This document shows, one piece after another, positions 34,922-43,668 of a DNA stretch of 46,922 nt. The DNA comes from Rhodoluna sp. (GTDB lineage Bacteria; Actinomycetota; Actinomycetes; Actinomycetales; Microbacteriaceae). Made by a program: the position numbers and the translations under genes. The stretch is taken from NCBI GenBank assembly GCA_024645105.1, contig JAHEGM010000004.1, forward strand, positions 8,407-55,328, written 5' to 3'. The notes under the pieces were generated by a model. The model saw only the letters and a list, made by a program, of their open reading frames with translations, was not told where the DNA came from and did no database searches. Within the stretch, counting starts at the first letter, position 1; every line of letters starts with the position of its first letter.

Positions 34922-35761
34922 TTATTCGTCCACAGCAATGCGCATTGCTTCAAGAACTGCGACTTCATTCATCAAGGGCTCGGCAGGATTACCATTCTTG
35001 AAAATTCGAATCTGAGCAATTGCTTGCCAAACCAACATCTCTTTTCCGCTAGTTACTGCCGCATCCCTGCTTGTCCACAGCGCTGCAATCTTGCTGGGCC
35101 AAGGATCGTAAGCAACATCTAACAGAAGACCCTTAGGCCTAAAACTGGTTCGAACCATGAGCTTCTCGGCCAATTGATCAAGTGAATTGGCGGGCAAAGT
35201 AGAAATGACTAAATCGGCATTCGACAAAGCTCTCTTTACGAAGCGGCTGCGCCTTACAACTAGTCCTGACTTACTACCAAAATCAACTAGAGCCTTGGAA
35301 GCTTCTTTGTTTCTTGCAACTACAACCACCTCTGAACCGGGGCTCAACCTTGCTATCGCAGCCATTGCCGAGGTTGCGGTAGCGCCAGAACCCAAGATGG
35401 TTGACCTCTTGAACTCCAGGTTTGTTTTTGCTCGAACGCTCTGGATGATTCCAAATACATCGGTGTTGAACCCAAACCATTTATCGCCAATTTTGCAAAG
35501 AGTGTTCGCAGCTCCAGTTTCGATGCATAGCAGATCCAACTCATCGGCAAAACTCTTTGCGTTCTCCTTGAGTGGCATTGTCACGCTGAAACCAGAAAAA
35601 CTCGAACCTTCATTCTCAATGAACCGCTTCAGGCCACCCTTTGGGATCTCAAAGCGACCATAACTCCATTCCTCGTTTAAGACTCGATAAGCGGCCTCGT
35701 GAATCTGAGGAGACTTTGAATGATCTATCGGCGAACCAAGTACCGCAAATGACTTACTCAT
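34922..35761 (-). CDS. aroE: Shikimate dehydrogenase family protein
   Basis: AVLGSPIDHSKSPQIHEAAY, FSVTMPLKE, GAANTLCKIGDKWFGFNTD, LGSGATATSAMAA motifs. Confidence 0.93.
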   Translation of the reverse strand: MSKSFAVLGSPIDHSKSPQIHEAAYRVLNEEWSYGRFEIPKGGLKRFIENEGSSFSGFSVTMPLKENAKSFADELDLLCIETGAANTLCKIGDKWFGFNTDVFGIIQSVRAKTNLEFKRSTILGSGATATSAMAAIARLSPGSEVVVVARNKEASKALVDFGSKSGLVVRRSRFVKRALSNADLVISTLPANSLDQLAEKLMVRTSFRPKGLLLDVAYDPWPSKIAALWTSRDAAVTSGKEMLVWQAIAQIRIFKNGNPAEPLMNEVAVLEAMRIAVDE

Positions 35762-36797
35762 ATTCAGGATGGTCCTTCATCCAGGCAAGCCATTGTGCGA
35801 CTGCTTTTTCATGCTGAGCATAAGTTTCACTGAATACTGTTTCCCCGGTCTCAAGATTGATTGTGCAGAAATATAGCCACTTACCTTCTGCTGGGTGCAG
35901 TGCGGCATCAATTGCCACGGAACCGGGTGCCGAAATGGGCCCAATAGGCAACCCTGGGTTTAGATAGGTGTTGTATCCGTTTTTGTTGGCGCGATCTGCC
36001 CGAGAGGTGCTGACTGTATTTCCACCGACACCATAGGATACGGTCGCGTCTGATTGCAGATGCATGCCGTCTTCTAGGCGATTAATAAAAGTTCTTGCCG
36101 CTTTATAGAAGTCGTCTTTGAGCCTGGCTTCTTTTTGAACTACTGAAGCAAGGGTTAGTACCTCGTGTACTTTTTCCTTAGGAATTCCAAACTTAGCTAT
36201 CTCTTCTCTCATTCGATCAACCATCGCCTGGAGAATCTGCTTAGCAGAGGAACCAGGCGCGAATGTGTAGGTGGCGGGAAAAAGATATCCCTCTATGTTG
36301 TTCAGGCTTGCATCCAAACCAAATTCGGCAGGCTTGGTGAAGAAAGATTCAAAATCGGCAAGTGCAACGCCGGTGGATTCACTGAGCACCTTGAATAAGA
36401 CGCTGGCACGTAAACCCTCTTTAATTGTGGTCCGCTGAAGTGAAGCAGAGTTTTGGTCCGCTAGCGCATTTATTGCATCAACTGAGCGCATCTGCAGCTT
36501 TAGGGTGAAAACCCCGGGGAAGAACAATGGATTGGTGTCGACAATCAACTTATAAGTTGTTCGATAACTCTTCACGACCCCTGCTTCGAAGAGGCGCTCT
36601 GCGATCACATCACCGTTGTCGCCGGCGTTGACGGTAATCTCAACCTCACCTTGGCCCGGTCCTGGATAGTCGTTTCCTTGAAGTTGTTCAAAAGCGGCTC
36701 GGATAACACCGCGATTTGCGTATAGTGATACTCCGCCGACCACGAACAGAGACACGAGAATAGCGGCCAGAATACGGCGGCGAATAAATTTATTCAC
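35754..36797 (-). CDS. mltG: Endolytic transglycosylase MltG-like protein
   Basis: N-terminal TM, LTLASVVQKEARLKDDFYKAARTFINRL, SYGVGG, GLPIGPISAPG. GTG 36797 preceded by GAGGAG is the likely start. Confidence 0.92.
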   Translation of the reverse strand: MNKFIRRRILAAILVSLFVVGGVSLYANRGVIRAAFEQLQGNDYPGPGQGEVEITVNAGDNGDVIAERLFEAGVVKSYRTTYKLIVDTNPLFFPGVFTLKLQMRSVDAINALADQNSASLQRTTIKEGLRASVLFKVLSESTGVALADFESFFTKPAEFGLDASLNNIEGYLFPATYTFAPGSSAKQILQAMVDRMREEIAKFGIPKEKVHEVLTLASVVQKEARLKDDFYKAARTFINRLEDGMHLQSDATVSYGVGGNTVSTSRADRANKNGYNTYLNPGLPIGPISAPGSVAIDAALHPAEGKWLYFCTINLETGETVFSETYAQHEKAVAQWLAWMKDHPEYE

Positions 36798-37257
36798 GAA
36801 TCTCCTCAACTGAAATGCCGGGCTCACGTTTCGTGACGCGCTCAATTTCTAATGCTTGTTCCAAGATAATCGTTGCGGCGATCTGATCAATGATTTTGCG
36901 ACCGGATTTTGAATCTCTGCCTGAAGATCGAAGAGCGCCTGCAGCTGTCACCGTGGTTAGACGCTCATCGATAAAGCGCACGGGAATAGTCTGCCCAGCA
37001 GCAAGAGCGTGAGCGAACCTGATTGCGTCGTTGGTGGAGGCACTGTGCTCTCCAGACATCTTTACTGGAAGGCCAACATAGATTTCAATAGGCTCGACAT
37101 CGTTAATTACAGTGCAAAGCTCATTCAATGTTTCATCAAGTGACTCTTTACGCACGATGGTTGCCACGCCAGAGGCAAGAATCGCGTGAAAATCACTAGC
37201 AGCAACGCCGATGCGAACTGTGCCTACATCAACCGAAAGTCGACGACCAGATCGCAC
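36790..37257 (-). CDS. ruvX: RuvX/YqgF-type Holliday junction resolvase homolog
   Basis: LSVDVGTVRIGVAASD, VGLPVKMSGE, RFIDERLTTVTA motifs, between alaS and mltG. Confidence 0.93.
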   Translation of the reverse strand: MRSGRRLSVDVGTVRIGVAASDFHAILASGVATIVRKESLDETLNELCTVINDVEPIEIYVGLPVKMSGEHSASTNDAIRFAHALAAGQTIPVRFIDERLTTVTAAGALRSSGRDSKSGRKIIDQIAATIILEQALEIERVTKREPGISVEEIRE

Positions 37258-39914
37258 TAGAGCTTTAGCGCTTCCTTGACCGCTGAAACTGCGGCAGAGA
37301 TTTTGGTTTGGTCTGAGCCACCACCCTGAGCAATGTCATCTTTTCCGCCGCCACCGCCGCCAAGAATCGCGCTGGCAATCTTGACTAATGCACCTGCTTT
37401 GTGACCTGAGCGTCGAGCACTCTCGGTGGTTGCAATGACAAGCATTGGCTTGGAATCAATTAGCCCAAGGGCAAGCGAAACGGCATCTTCACTCTGCACC
37501 TGTTCGCGCACTCCGCTAGCAACCGTTCTTAGATCGTCGACAGAAGAAACTTCGCCGAGATCTGCGGTGATGAATTTAGTTGAGCCAACAAATTGCGCCG
37601 CTTTGATGAATTCGGGTATGCGAGCAGATAAGGCCCCTGCCTGAAGTGTCGCAAGTTTACGCTGAGCATTTTTAAGCTCTTCCATGGTCGCAGCGAGGCG
37701 CTCTTCAAGAAGTTCTTTTGGAGACTTGAGTGCCTCTGACAATCTTGAGACCAAGGCACGTTCAGTGGCAAATGCGCGGAATGCTTCCATGCCGACTAGC
37801 GCCTCGATTCTTCGTGACCCTGAGCCAACCGAGGCCTCGCCGATTACCGATAGCAAGCCAATTTGTGAACTGTGATCAACGTGCGTTCCACCACACAGCT
37901 CTCGAGACCAAGGTCCGCCGATCTCAACGACTCGAACGCTCTCGTCGTAGGTTTCGCCAAATAGTGCAACCGCTCCCCAGGTTTTTGCCTCTTCGAGAGA
38001 CATGAATTGGGCAGTTACCTTGTGGTCATTACGAATAGCTAGATTGCTTACTTCTTCAATCTCAGATTTGGTTTCTGCAGAAAGCGCTTGTGCCCAAGAG
38101 AAATCAAGACGTAAGTAACCAGGCTTGTTGTATGAGCCACTCTGCAGGGCTGTTGGCCCTAGGACTTGACGCAATGCAGCATGCACAACGTGCGTACCCG
38201 AGTGCGCCTGTCGTGCGCCAACTCGCCACTCAGAATCAACTTGAGTGGAAACCTTTTGATCAATCGAAACCTGGCCCTTGCGCACAAGAACCTTGTGGCT
38301 GATTAATCCCTTGACAGGCTTTTGAACATCAAGGACTTCAAGCTCAACGCCATCACCAATAATCAGACCAGCATCAGAGTCTTGGCCACCAGATTCTGCA
38401 TAGAAGGATGTCTCATCAAGAATTACTTCAGCTATCTGGCCTTGAGTTGCTACCTTGGCATCCAAGCCATCCACGATTAGGCCTAGAACTTTGGCCGATG
38501 TCTCAAGCGACTCATATCCGGTGAACTTTGTGACTCCAAGCGCTCTAAACTCCGAGTAAACAGACAGATCTGTTCCGCCCAATTTCTTTTCTCTAGCGTC
38601 TGCTTTAGCGCGGTCGCGCTGTTCAGACATAAGCGCCTTAAAACCATCTCGATCAACGGTAAGCCCGGCCTCTTCGGCTATCTCGAGAGTCAAGTCAATT
38701 GGAAAGCCATAAGTGTCGTGAAGCAAAAACGCTGCGTCACCTTTGAGTTGCGATGACTTTGCAGCCTTAACTTCATCTAACGCCTGACCCAGGAATACTT
38801 CACCTGCGGTCAACGTGCGAAGAAAAGTCTCTTCCTCGCCGACCGCGGCACGCAGGATACGCTCGAATTCAGATTCAAGTTCCGGATACGCGTCTTTCAT
38901 CGCGTCTTTTGATACAACAAAAAGCTCTTTGAAGGTTGGCTGCTCAACACCAAGCAGTCGCATAGAACGTACTGTTCTGCGAAGAAGCCTTCTCAGCACG
39001 TAGCCACGGCCATCGTTTGCCGGGGTGACTCCATCACAGATCAGCATTAGCGCAGATCTAACGTGGTCGGCCACCACGCGAAGTCGCACATCATCTTCGA
39101 CGCTGGCACCGTAGGTCTTTCCAGAAAGCTTGGCAGCCAAATCTAGAACCGGACGAACCTGATCAATCTCGTAAAGATTCTCAACGCCTTGCATTAGAAA
39201 AGCTACGCGCTCAAGGCCCATTCCAGTATCGATGTTCTTTTTTGGAAGCTCTCCGAGTATCTCGAAGCTGTCTTTACCGGTACCTTCACCGCGCTCGTAC
39301 TGCATGAACACAAGATTCCAGATCTCGATGTATCTGTCTTCGTCGGCTTCTGGTCCGCCTTCTCGGCCGTAGGAAGGCCCACGGTCGTAGTAAATCTCGG
39401 AGCAAGGACCAGCAGGGCCAGGCTGTCCTGTTGACCAGTAGTTGTCTTTCATGCCACGGCGCTGAATACGCTCAAGGGGAATGTCAGCAACATCGCGCCA
39501 GATAGCGATTGACTCGTCATCGTCTTGGAAAACAGTCACCCACAGAAGCTGAGGATCTAAACCTAGGCAGCCAGACTCTTTACTTCCGGTTAGGAATTCC
39601 CAAGCGAAGGCAATTGCCTCTTTTTTGAAATAGTCACCAAAAGAAAAGTTTCCATTCATCTGAAAGAACGTGCCGTGACGAGTGGTCTTTCCCACTTCTT
39701 CAATGTCGAGTGTGCGAACACACTTCTGCACACTGGTAGCGCGAGAGTACGGTGCTGGAACGAGGCCGCTCATGTATGGAATGAATGGCACCATGCCGGC
39801 GACGGTAAAGAGAAGTGAAGGGTCTTCGCTAATTAGCGAAGCAGAAGGTACAACGGTGTGGCCTTTGCTCTCGAAAAAATCGAGCCAGCGCCGGCGAATC
39901 TCGGCGGTCTGCAC
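37257..39914 (-). CDS. alaS: Alanyl-tRNA synthetase
   Basis: 885 aa with FFESKGHTVVPSASL, GNFSFGDYFK, AESGGQDSDAG, SGTHVVHAALRQVLG, ELCGGTHVDHSSQIG and a C-terminal GGGGGGKDDIAQGGG. Confidence 0.98.
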   Translation of the reverse strand: MQTAEIRRRWLDFFESKGHTVVPSASLISEDPSLLFTVAGMVPFIPYMSGLVPAPYSRATSVQKCVRTLDIEEVGKTTRHGTFFQMNGNFSFGDYFKKEAIAFAWEFLTGSKESGCLGLDPQLLWVTVFQDDDESIAIWRDVADIPLERIQRRGMKDNYWSTGQPGPAGPCSEIYYDRGPSYGREGGPEADEDRYIEIWNLVFMQYERGEGTGKDSFEILGELPKKNIDTGMGLERVAFLMQGVENLYEIDQVRPVLDLAAKLSGKTYGASVEDDVRLRVVADHVRSALMLICDGVTPANDGRGYVLRRLLRRTVRSMRLLGVEQPTFKELFVVSKDAMKDAYPELESEFERILRAAVGEEETFLRTLTAGEVFLGQALDEVKAAKSSQLKGDAAFLLHDTYGFPIDLTLEIAEEAGLTVDRDGFKALMSEQRDRAKADAREKKLGGTDLSVYSEFRALGVTKFTGYESLETSAKVLGLIVDGLDAKVATQGQIAEVILDETSFYAESGGQDSDAGLIIGDGVELEVLDVQKPVKGLISHKVLVRKGQVSIDQKVSTQVDSEWRVGARQAHSGTHVVHAALRQVLGPTALQSGSYNKPGYLRLDFSWAQALSAETKSEIEEVSNLAIRNDHKVTAQFMSLEEAKTWGAVALFGETYDESVRVVEIGGPWSRELCGGTHVDHSSQIGLLSVIGEASVGSGSRRIEALVGMEAFRAFATERALVSRLSEALKSPKELLEERLAATMEELKNAQRKLATLQAGALSARIPEFIKAAQFVGSTKFITADLGEVSSVDDLRTVASGVREQVQSEDAVSLALGLIDSKPMLVIATTESARRSGHKAGALVKIASAILGGGGGGKDDIAQGGGSDQTKISAAVSAVKEALKL

Positions 39915-39916
39915 GA

Positions 39917-40201
39917 TTACTTTGAAGCAGGCTTAGTTGCTGGTGACTTCTTCGCCGCAGGCTTCTTTGCAGCAGGCTTCTTTGCAGCAGGCTTGCGAGC
40001 AGCTGGCTTCTTGGCGGTGCGAGGTGTTCCGGTAAGTTCTGCGGTGCGATCTAGAAACGCCTCTGAGGCAGTCTCACCAAATTCTTTTGCTCGCGCGGTT
40101 GCATCAGCCAACAGAGCCTGAGCGTTTGGGTTCTTGTCAATTTGCTTCTTGATTTCAATTCCCGCAAAGATACCAACGGTTAGCCAAAAAATCTTCTTCA
40201 T
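39917..40201 (-). CDS. Small protein with hydrophobic N-terminus and Lys/Ala/Pro-rich C-terminal tail
   Basis: 94 aa: MKKIFWLTVGIFAGIEIKKQ...TAKKPAARKPAAKKPAAKKPAAKKSPATKPASK. Tightly packed between DUF948 and alaS genes. Confidence 0.8.
   Translation of the reverse strand: MKKIFWLTVGIFAGIEIKKQIDKNPNAQALLADATARAKEFGETASEAFLDRTAELTGTPRTAKKPAARKPAAKKPAAKKPAAKKSPATKPASK
39946..40020 (-). repeat. 15-bp coding tandem repeat (AAKKP units)
   Basis: GCTTCTTTGCAGCAG is perfectly repeated at 39961-39975 and 39976-39990, with degenerate copies at 39946-39960, 39991-40005 and 40006-40020. Confidence 0.85.
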
Positions 40202-40208
40202 GATGGTC

Positions 40209-40559
40209 CTACTTCTTTTTACCGATAAGTGCAGAGCGCAGGCTCTGAGTTAGGCCTGCGATTTTAACAAGTGGAGATCCAAACGCTGATGAGAAAACCG
40301 CTACCAGGGAGCTAATGTTTGAGCTCACCTCAGCGACATTTTCAGTGATTACGTCGACGCGGGCCAACTGCTTGTTAGTCGCGACAACAGTTTCGGTTAG
40401 TTCAGTGAGCAACGGAGACATGCTCTCGTTCAAGTCACGAATTGAGTTTCGTGTCTCGTCGAGAACGCGCCCAAGCTTTAGCAATGGCACGGCAGTGAAC
40501 AACACCAAGAGAACGAATCCTCCCGCTGCAACCAATGCTGCAATGTCTCCACCGCTCAT
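40209..40559 (-). CDS. DUF948 domain-containing protein
   Basis: 116 aa, N-terminal TM followed by coiled-coil-like sequence (LDETRNSIRDLNESMSPLLTELTETV). Located between rpsD and alaS. Confidence 0.78.
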   Translation of the reverse strand: MSGGDIAALVAAGGFVLLVLFTAVPLLKLGRVLDETRNSIRDLNESMSPLLTELTETVVATNKQLARVDVITENVAEVSSNISSLVAVFSSAFGSPLVKIAGLTQSLRSALIGKKK

Positions 40560-40585
40560 CTGAACTCCCCTATTGATTCTTAGTT

Positions 40586-41215
40586 TTAGCGGGCCGCGTA
40601 GTACTCAACGACAAGCTGAACTTCACAGGTAACTGGAACTTCAGCGCGCTTTGGGCGGCGGGTAAGAGTTGCGTGCAGCTTGTCTAGAGAAACATCTAGG
40701 TAGCCAGGAACTGGAGGAAGAACATCAACGTGTCCACCTGCAGCTGCAACCTGGAACGGTTCGGTAACTTCACTCTTTGCGTGTACGTGAACCAACTGTC
40801 CAGGCTTTACGCGGAATGACGGACGGTCAACGCGCTCACCATTTACAAGAATGTGACGGTGCACAACCATCTGACGGGCCTGCGCGATGGTACGTGCAAA
40901 ACCTGCACGCAAAACGATTGCGTCAAGACGCATTTCAAGAAGCTCAACAAGGTTTTCACCAGTTAGGCCGTCGGCACGCTTAGCTTCAGCAAAGGTCTTA
41001 CGAAGCTGTGCCTCGCGAATACCGTACTGCGCGCGTAGACGCTGCTTCTCGCGTAGACGAACGGCGAAGTCGCTGTCGGCTTTCTTCTTGGTGCGTCCGT
41101 GCTCACCCGGAGCATAAGGACGCTTTTCTAGATACTTTGCAGCCTTTGGAGTAAGAGCTAGTCCCAAAGCTCGCGACAAGCGAGTCTTGCTGCGGGTACG
41201 TGTTGTCTTTGACAC
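40586..41215 (-). CDS. rpsD: 30S ribosomal protein S4 (Cys-free form)
   Basis: SRALGLALTPKAAKYLEKRPYAPGEHG, LLEMRLDAIVLRAGFARTIAQARQMVVHRHILVNG. GTG start. Confidence 0.97.
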   Translation of the reverse strand: MSKTTRTRSKTRLSRALGLALTPKAAKYLEKRPYAPGEHGRTKKKADSDFAVRLREKQRLRAQYGIREAQLRKTFAEAKRADGLTGENLVELLEMRLDAIVLRAGFARTIAQARQMVVHRHILVNGERVDRPSFRVKPGQLVHVHAKSEVTEPFQVAAAGGHVDVLPPVPGYLDVSLDKLHATLTRRPKRAEVPVTCEVQLVVEYYAAR

Positions 41216-41229
41216 GTGTTCCTTTCATG

Positions 41230-41322
41230 GAATCCGAAGATTCGTATAGCGGTAAATGTTCACAAGTCGGATCTGATGATCCTCTGCCACGGACCCTCCG
41301 GCTATAAGAGGGTCGCACCGTG
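41230..41322 (-). promoter_or_regulatory. Structured rpsD 5' leader with three successive hairpins
   Basis: Minus-strand order: CACG-GTGC-GACCCTC-(9 nt)-GAGGGTC-CGTG (41322-41288), GGATC-ATCA-GATCC (41282-41269), GAATC-TTCG-GATTC (41243-41230). Confidence 0.55.
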
Positions 41323-41373
41323 AATTGAGCAAATGTTCAGCCGCGATCAAATGCTCCAGTCGGCAACCTGACT

Positions 41374-41382
41374 ATCCTAACA
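41374..41382 (-). promoter_or_regulatory. Candidate extended -10 promoter (TGT-TAGGAT) for rpsD
   Basis: Minus strand GGCTGTTAGGATA, near-identical to the pyrR upstream element. No strong -35 is visible. Confidence 0.45.
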
Positions 41383-41412
41383 GCCAAAGGCTTTTGAATA
41401 AAGGGCAGTTGG

Positions 41413-42756
41413 CTATTTTTTGAAGCTTCGAATAATAGACCGGAGCTTGGACCAACGTTCAACCAATTCGCGCTCGAGGCCAAGATCCTTGGGTGAAAAG
41501 TATGTGCGATTGAGTGTCTTATCGTCGAGATACCTCTGGGCAACCACGGCCTTGGGGTCATCGTGCGGATAAAGATAGCCAACACCAGCCCCTGCCCCTT
41601 TTGCTCCAACGTGATTTGAACTTCTAAGTGGCTTCGGCACTTCGCCAAATAGGCCGTTTCTAATGTCATCGATCGCTGCATTTATAGCCCGATAGGCCGA
41701 ATTGGACTTAGGTGCCATGGCCAGATACAGGGTTGCTTCGGCCAGAGGAATGCGCCCTTCGGGCATGCCAATGAGTGCAACAGCCTCGGCCGCGGCAACC
41801 GCCAAGCCAAGCGCCGCTGGGTCAGCCAGGCCAACATCCTCAGCGGCCAAGATAATTAGTCTTCTGGCGATGAATCTTGGATCCTCGCCTGCCTCAATCA
41901 TTCGGGCTAGATAGTGGATCGCGGCATCGGCGTCCGAGCCCCTAACCGACTTGATAAAGGCGCTAATGACGTCGTAATGCTGATCGCCATCTTTGTCGTA
42001 GCGAACCAAGGCTCTATCTAAAGCACCCGATACGTGCTCATCGGCAAGTACTGCCGGGCGTTGATTAGGGTTGGCACCCAGGCTCACGGTTGCGGCGGCC
42101 TCCAAAATGGTGAGTGCTCGCCTGGCATCTCCCCCAGAAATCAGGGCGATCTGCGCCAGAGTGTCAGCATTTGCCGAAACAGCCTCGGCAAGACCTTGAG
42201 GCGCCGCGATGGCTCTCTCGAGCAAAGTGACGATATCGGTGTCTTCGAGCGAAGTCAGAGTAAGCAACAGGGAGCGCGAAAGCAACGGGGCGATTACTGA
42301 AAAACTTGGGTTTTCCGTTGTGGCCGCGATTAGAACAATCCAGCCATTTTCAACACCTGGTAGAAGGGCATCCTGCTGGGCCTTGGAAAAGCGGTGAATC
42401 TCGTCCAAAAAAAGAACCGTGTTTACCCCGTAGGCATCTCTGTCGGCTCGGGCACGCTCCATTACTTCGCGAACATCCTTAACGCCTGCGGTTATGGCGC
42501 TCAGCTCTACGAATCGCCTGCCGCTTAGCCTTGCCACCAACTGTGCGATTGTGGTCTTTCCAGTGCCGGGTGGCCCCCACAAAATGACCGAAACAGTTGA
42601 AGATTTCTCGCCAGGTATGGCCTTTGTTGCTAAAGCCTGAAGTGGGGACCCTGGCCTAAGTAGATGTTGCTGACCAACAAGTTCGTCGAGGCTCGAAGGA
42701 CGCATTCTTGCCGCCAGTGGCATGGCTGAAGAGAAAAGGCCTGTTTGGTCGGACAT
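41413..42756 (-). CDS. rarA: Replication-associated recombination protein A (AAA+ ATPase, RarA/MgsA)
   Basis: PLAARMRPSSLDELVGQQHLL, LWGPPGTGKTT, LFLDEIHRFSKAQQDALLP motifs. ATG 42756 (MSDQTGLFSS) is the likely start. Confidence 0.95.
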   Translation of the reverse strand: MSDQTGLFSSAMPLAARMRPSSLDELVGQQHLLRPGSPLQALATKAIPGEKSSTVSVILWGPPGTGKTTIAQLVARLSGRRFVELSAITAGVKDVREVMERARADRDAYGVNTVLFLDEIHRFSKAQQDALLPGVENGWIVLIAATTENPSFSVIAPLLSRSLLLTLTSLEDTDIVTLLERAIAAPQGLAEAVSANADTLAQIALISGGDARRALTILEAAATVSLGANPNQRPAVLADEHVSGALDRALVRYDKDGDQHYDVISAFIKSVRGSDADAAIHYLARMIEAGEDPRFIARRLIILAAEDVGLADPAALGLAVAAAEAVALIGMPEGRIPLAEATLYLAMAPKSNSAYRAINAAIDDIRNGLFGEVPKPLRSSNHVGAKGAGAGVGYLYPHDDPKAVVAQRYLDDKTLNRTYFSPKDLGLERELVERWSKLRSIIRSFKK

Positions 42757-42852
42757 AGCCTTCAGGCTAGCCGATGAATTGACCGATAAGCGCAATACAC
42801 ACCCCGCAAACAGCCGTAAAATCAAGGGAGCTAAAAGGAAAAGGAACTCATC

Positions 42853-43614
42853 GTGGCATCGAAGAAAAAGACCCAAAACATCTACGCCTCAGCAGCAGCC
42901 AGTGCGCAAAAGTTTGAAGAGCACAAGCAGCAAGCAGCCAAAAAGGCCAACTTGAGAAAAGCCGATAATCGTTTTGCTTTGATGGTTTCAGCTGGCGCTG
43001 TGGCCCTGGCCCTGCTTCTGCAGCTTGCGTATTTTGGTTTTGGCCCAGGCCAGGCAACCGCGACACCACAAGCAACCGAAAACTCTGCACTGGTGCCAAG
43101 TGTTGATGTAGCTGAAGGCAGAGAGTGGTCAGGCAGCATGACCGTGGGAGGCAAGAAGCTAGAGATCACCCTTGATGGCGCCAATGCCCCACAGGCAGTG
43201 GCCAACTTCCTCACCCTGGCAAACAAAAACTTTTACACCGATGTCTCGTGCCACCGCATCACAACCGCGGGAATCTACGTCTTGCAGTGTGGCGACCCAA
43301 ATGGTGATGGCACCGGTGGCCCGGGCTACAACTGGGGTCCGGTCGAGAATGCTCCTGCAGATGACACCTACAAAGAGGGCTACCTGGCTATGGCCAGACG
43401 CGGTGGCGATGGCTCAAGCATGGGCAGCCAGTTCTTCATTGTTTATAAAGACAGCATGATTCCGTCTGACGCTGCCGGAGGCTACTCCGTATTTGGCAAG
43501 ATCACCAAGGGTCTTAGCGCCCTTAACAAGATCATCAAGGGAGGAACCCAAGACGGCTCAAGCGATGGCAAGCCTGCCGTCGAAACCAAGCTGGGTGCCA
43601 TCACCCTAAAATAA
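42853..43614 (+). CDS. Membrane-anchored cyclophilin-type peptidyl-prolyl cis-trans isomerase
   Basis: N-terminal charged region, one TM (LMVSAGAVALALLLQLAYFGF), then a cyclophilin domain (ANFLTLANKNFYTDVSCHRI, MGSQFFIVYKDS, YSVFGKITKGL). GTG start with AAAAGGAAAAGGAA. Confidence 0.93.
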   Translation: MASKKKTQNIYASAAASAQKFEEHKQQAAKKANLRKADNRFALMVSAGAVALALLLQLAYFGFGPGQATATPQATENSALVPSVDVAEGREWSGSMTVGGKKLEITLDGANAPQAVANFLTLANKNFYTDVSCHRITTAGIYVLQCGDPNGDGTGGPGYNWGPVENAPADDTYKEGYLAMARRGGDGSSMGSQFFIVYKDSMIPSDAAGGYSVFGKITKGLSALNKIIKGGTQDGSSDGKPAVETKLGAITLK

Positions 43615-43628
43615 AACCAAGTCAATCG

Positions 43629-43645
43629 GTCTAGAGAATCTAGAC
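43629..43645. repeat. Inverted repeat between cyclophilin and DUF349 genes
   Basis: GTCTAGA-GAA-TCTAGAC, a perfect 7-bp stem with a 3-nt loop and no U-tract. Confidence 0.7.
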
Positions 43646-43668
43646 GCCTACAAATTAGGAGCCAGTAA

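Noticed and set aside
35187-35663. 158-aa plus-strand ORF opposite aroE, and similar long antisense ORFs (29572-30051, 34226-34684, 8713-9156)
   Set aside because: Each lies fully antisense to a well-supported conserved enzyme gene, has low-complexity Ser/Pro/Ala-rich translation and no recognisable domain.
41288-41322. The 7-bp hairpin upstream of rpsD as a terminator of rarA
   Set aside because: No U-tract follows the stem and it lies about 100 nt past the rarA stop. A leader structure fits better.
42757-42852. Promoter elements in the rarA/cyclophilin divergent gap, including a TAGCC-TGAA-GGCTA hairpin at the rarA start
   Set aside because: TAAAAT and TTGACC are present but not at acceptable spacing, and the hairpin is short. 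Too weak to annotate.
42757-42876. N-terminal extension of the rarA track ORF
   Set aside because: It overlaps the divergent intergenic region and the start of the cyclophilin gene. MSDQTGLFSSAMPLAARMRP at 42756 is a typical start.
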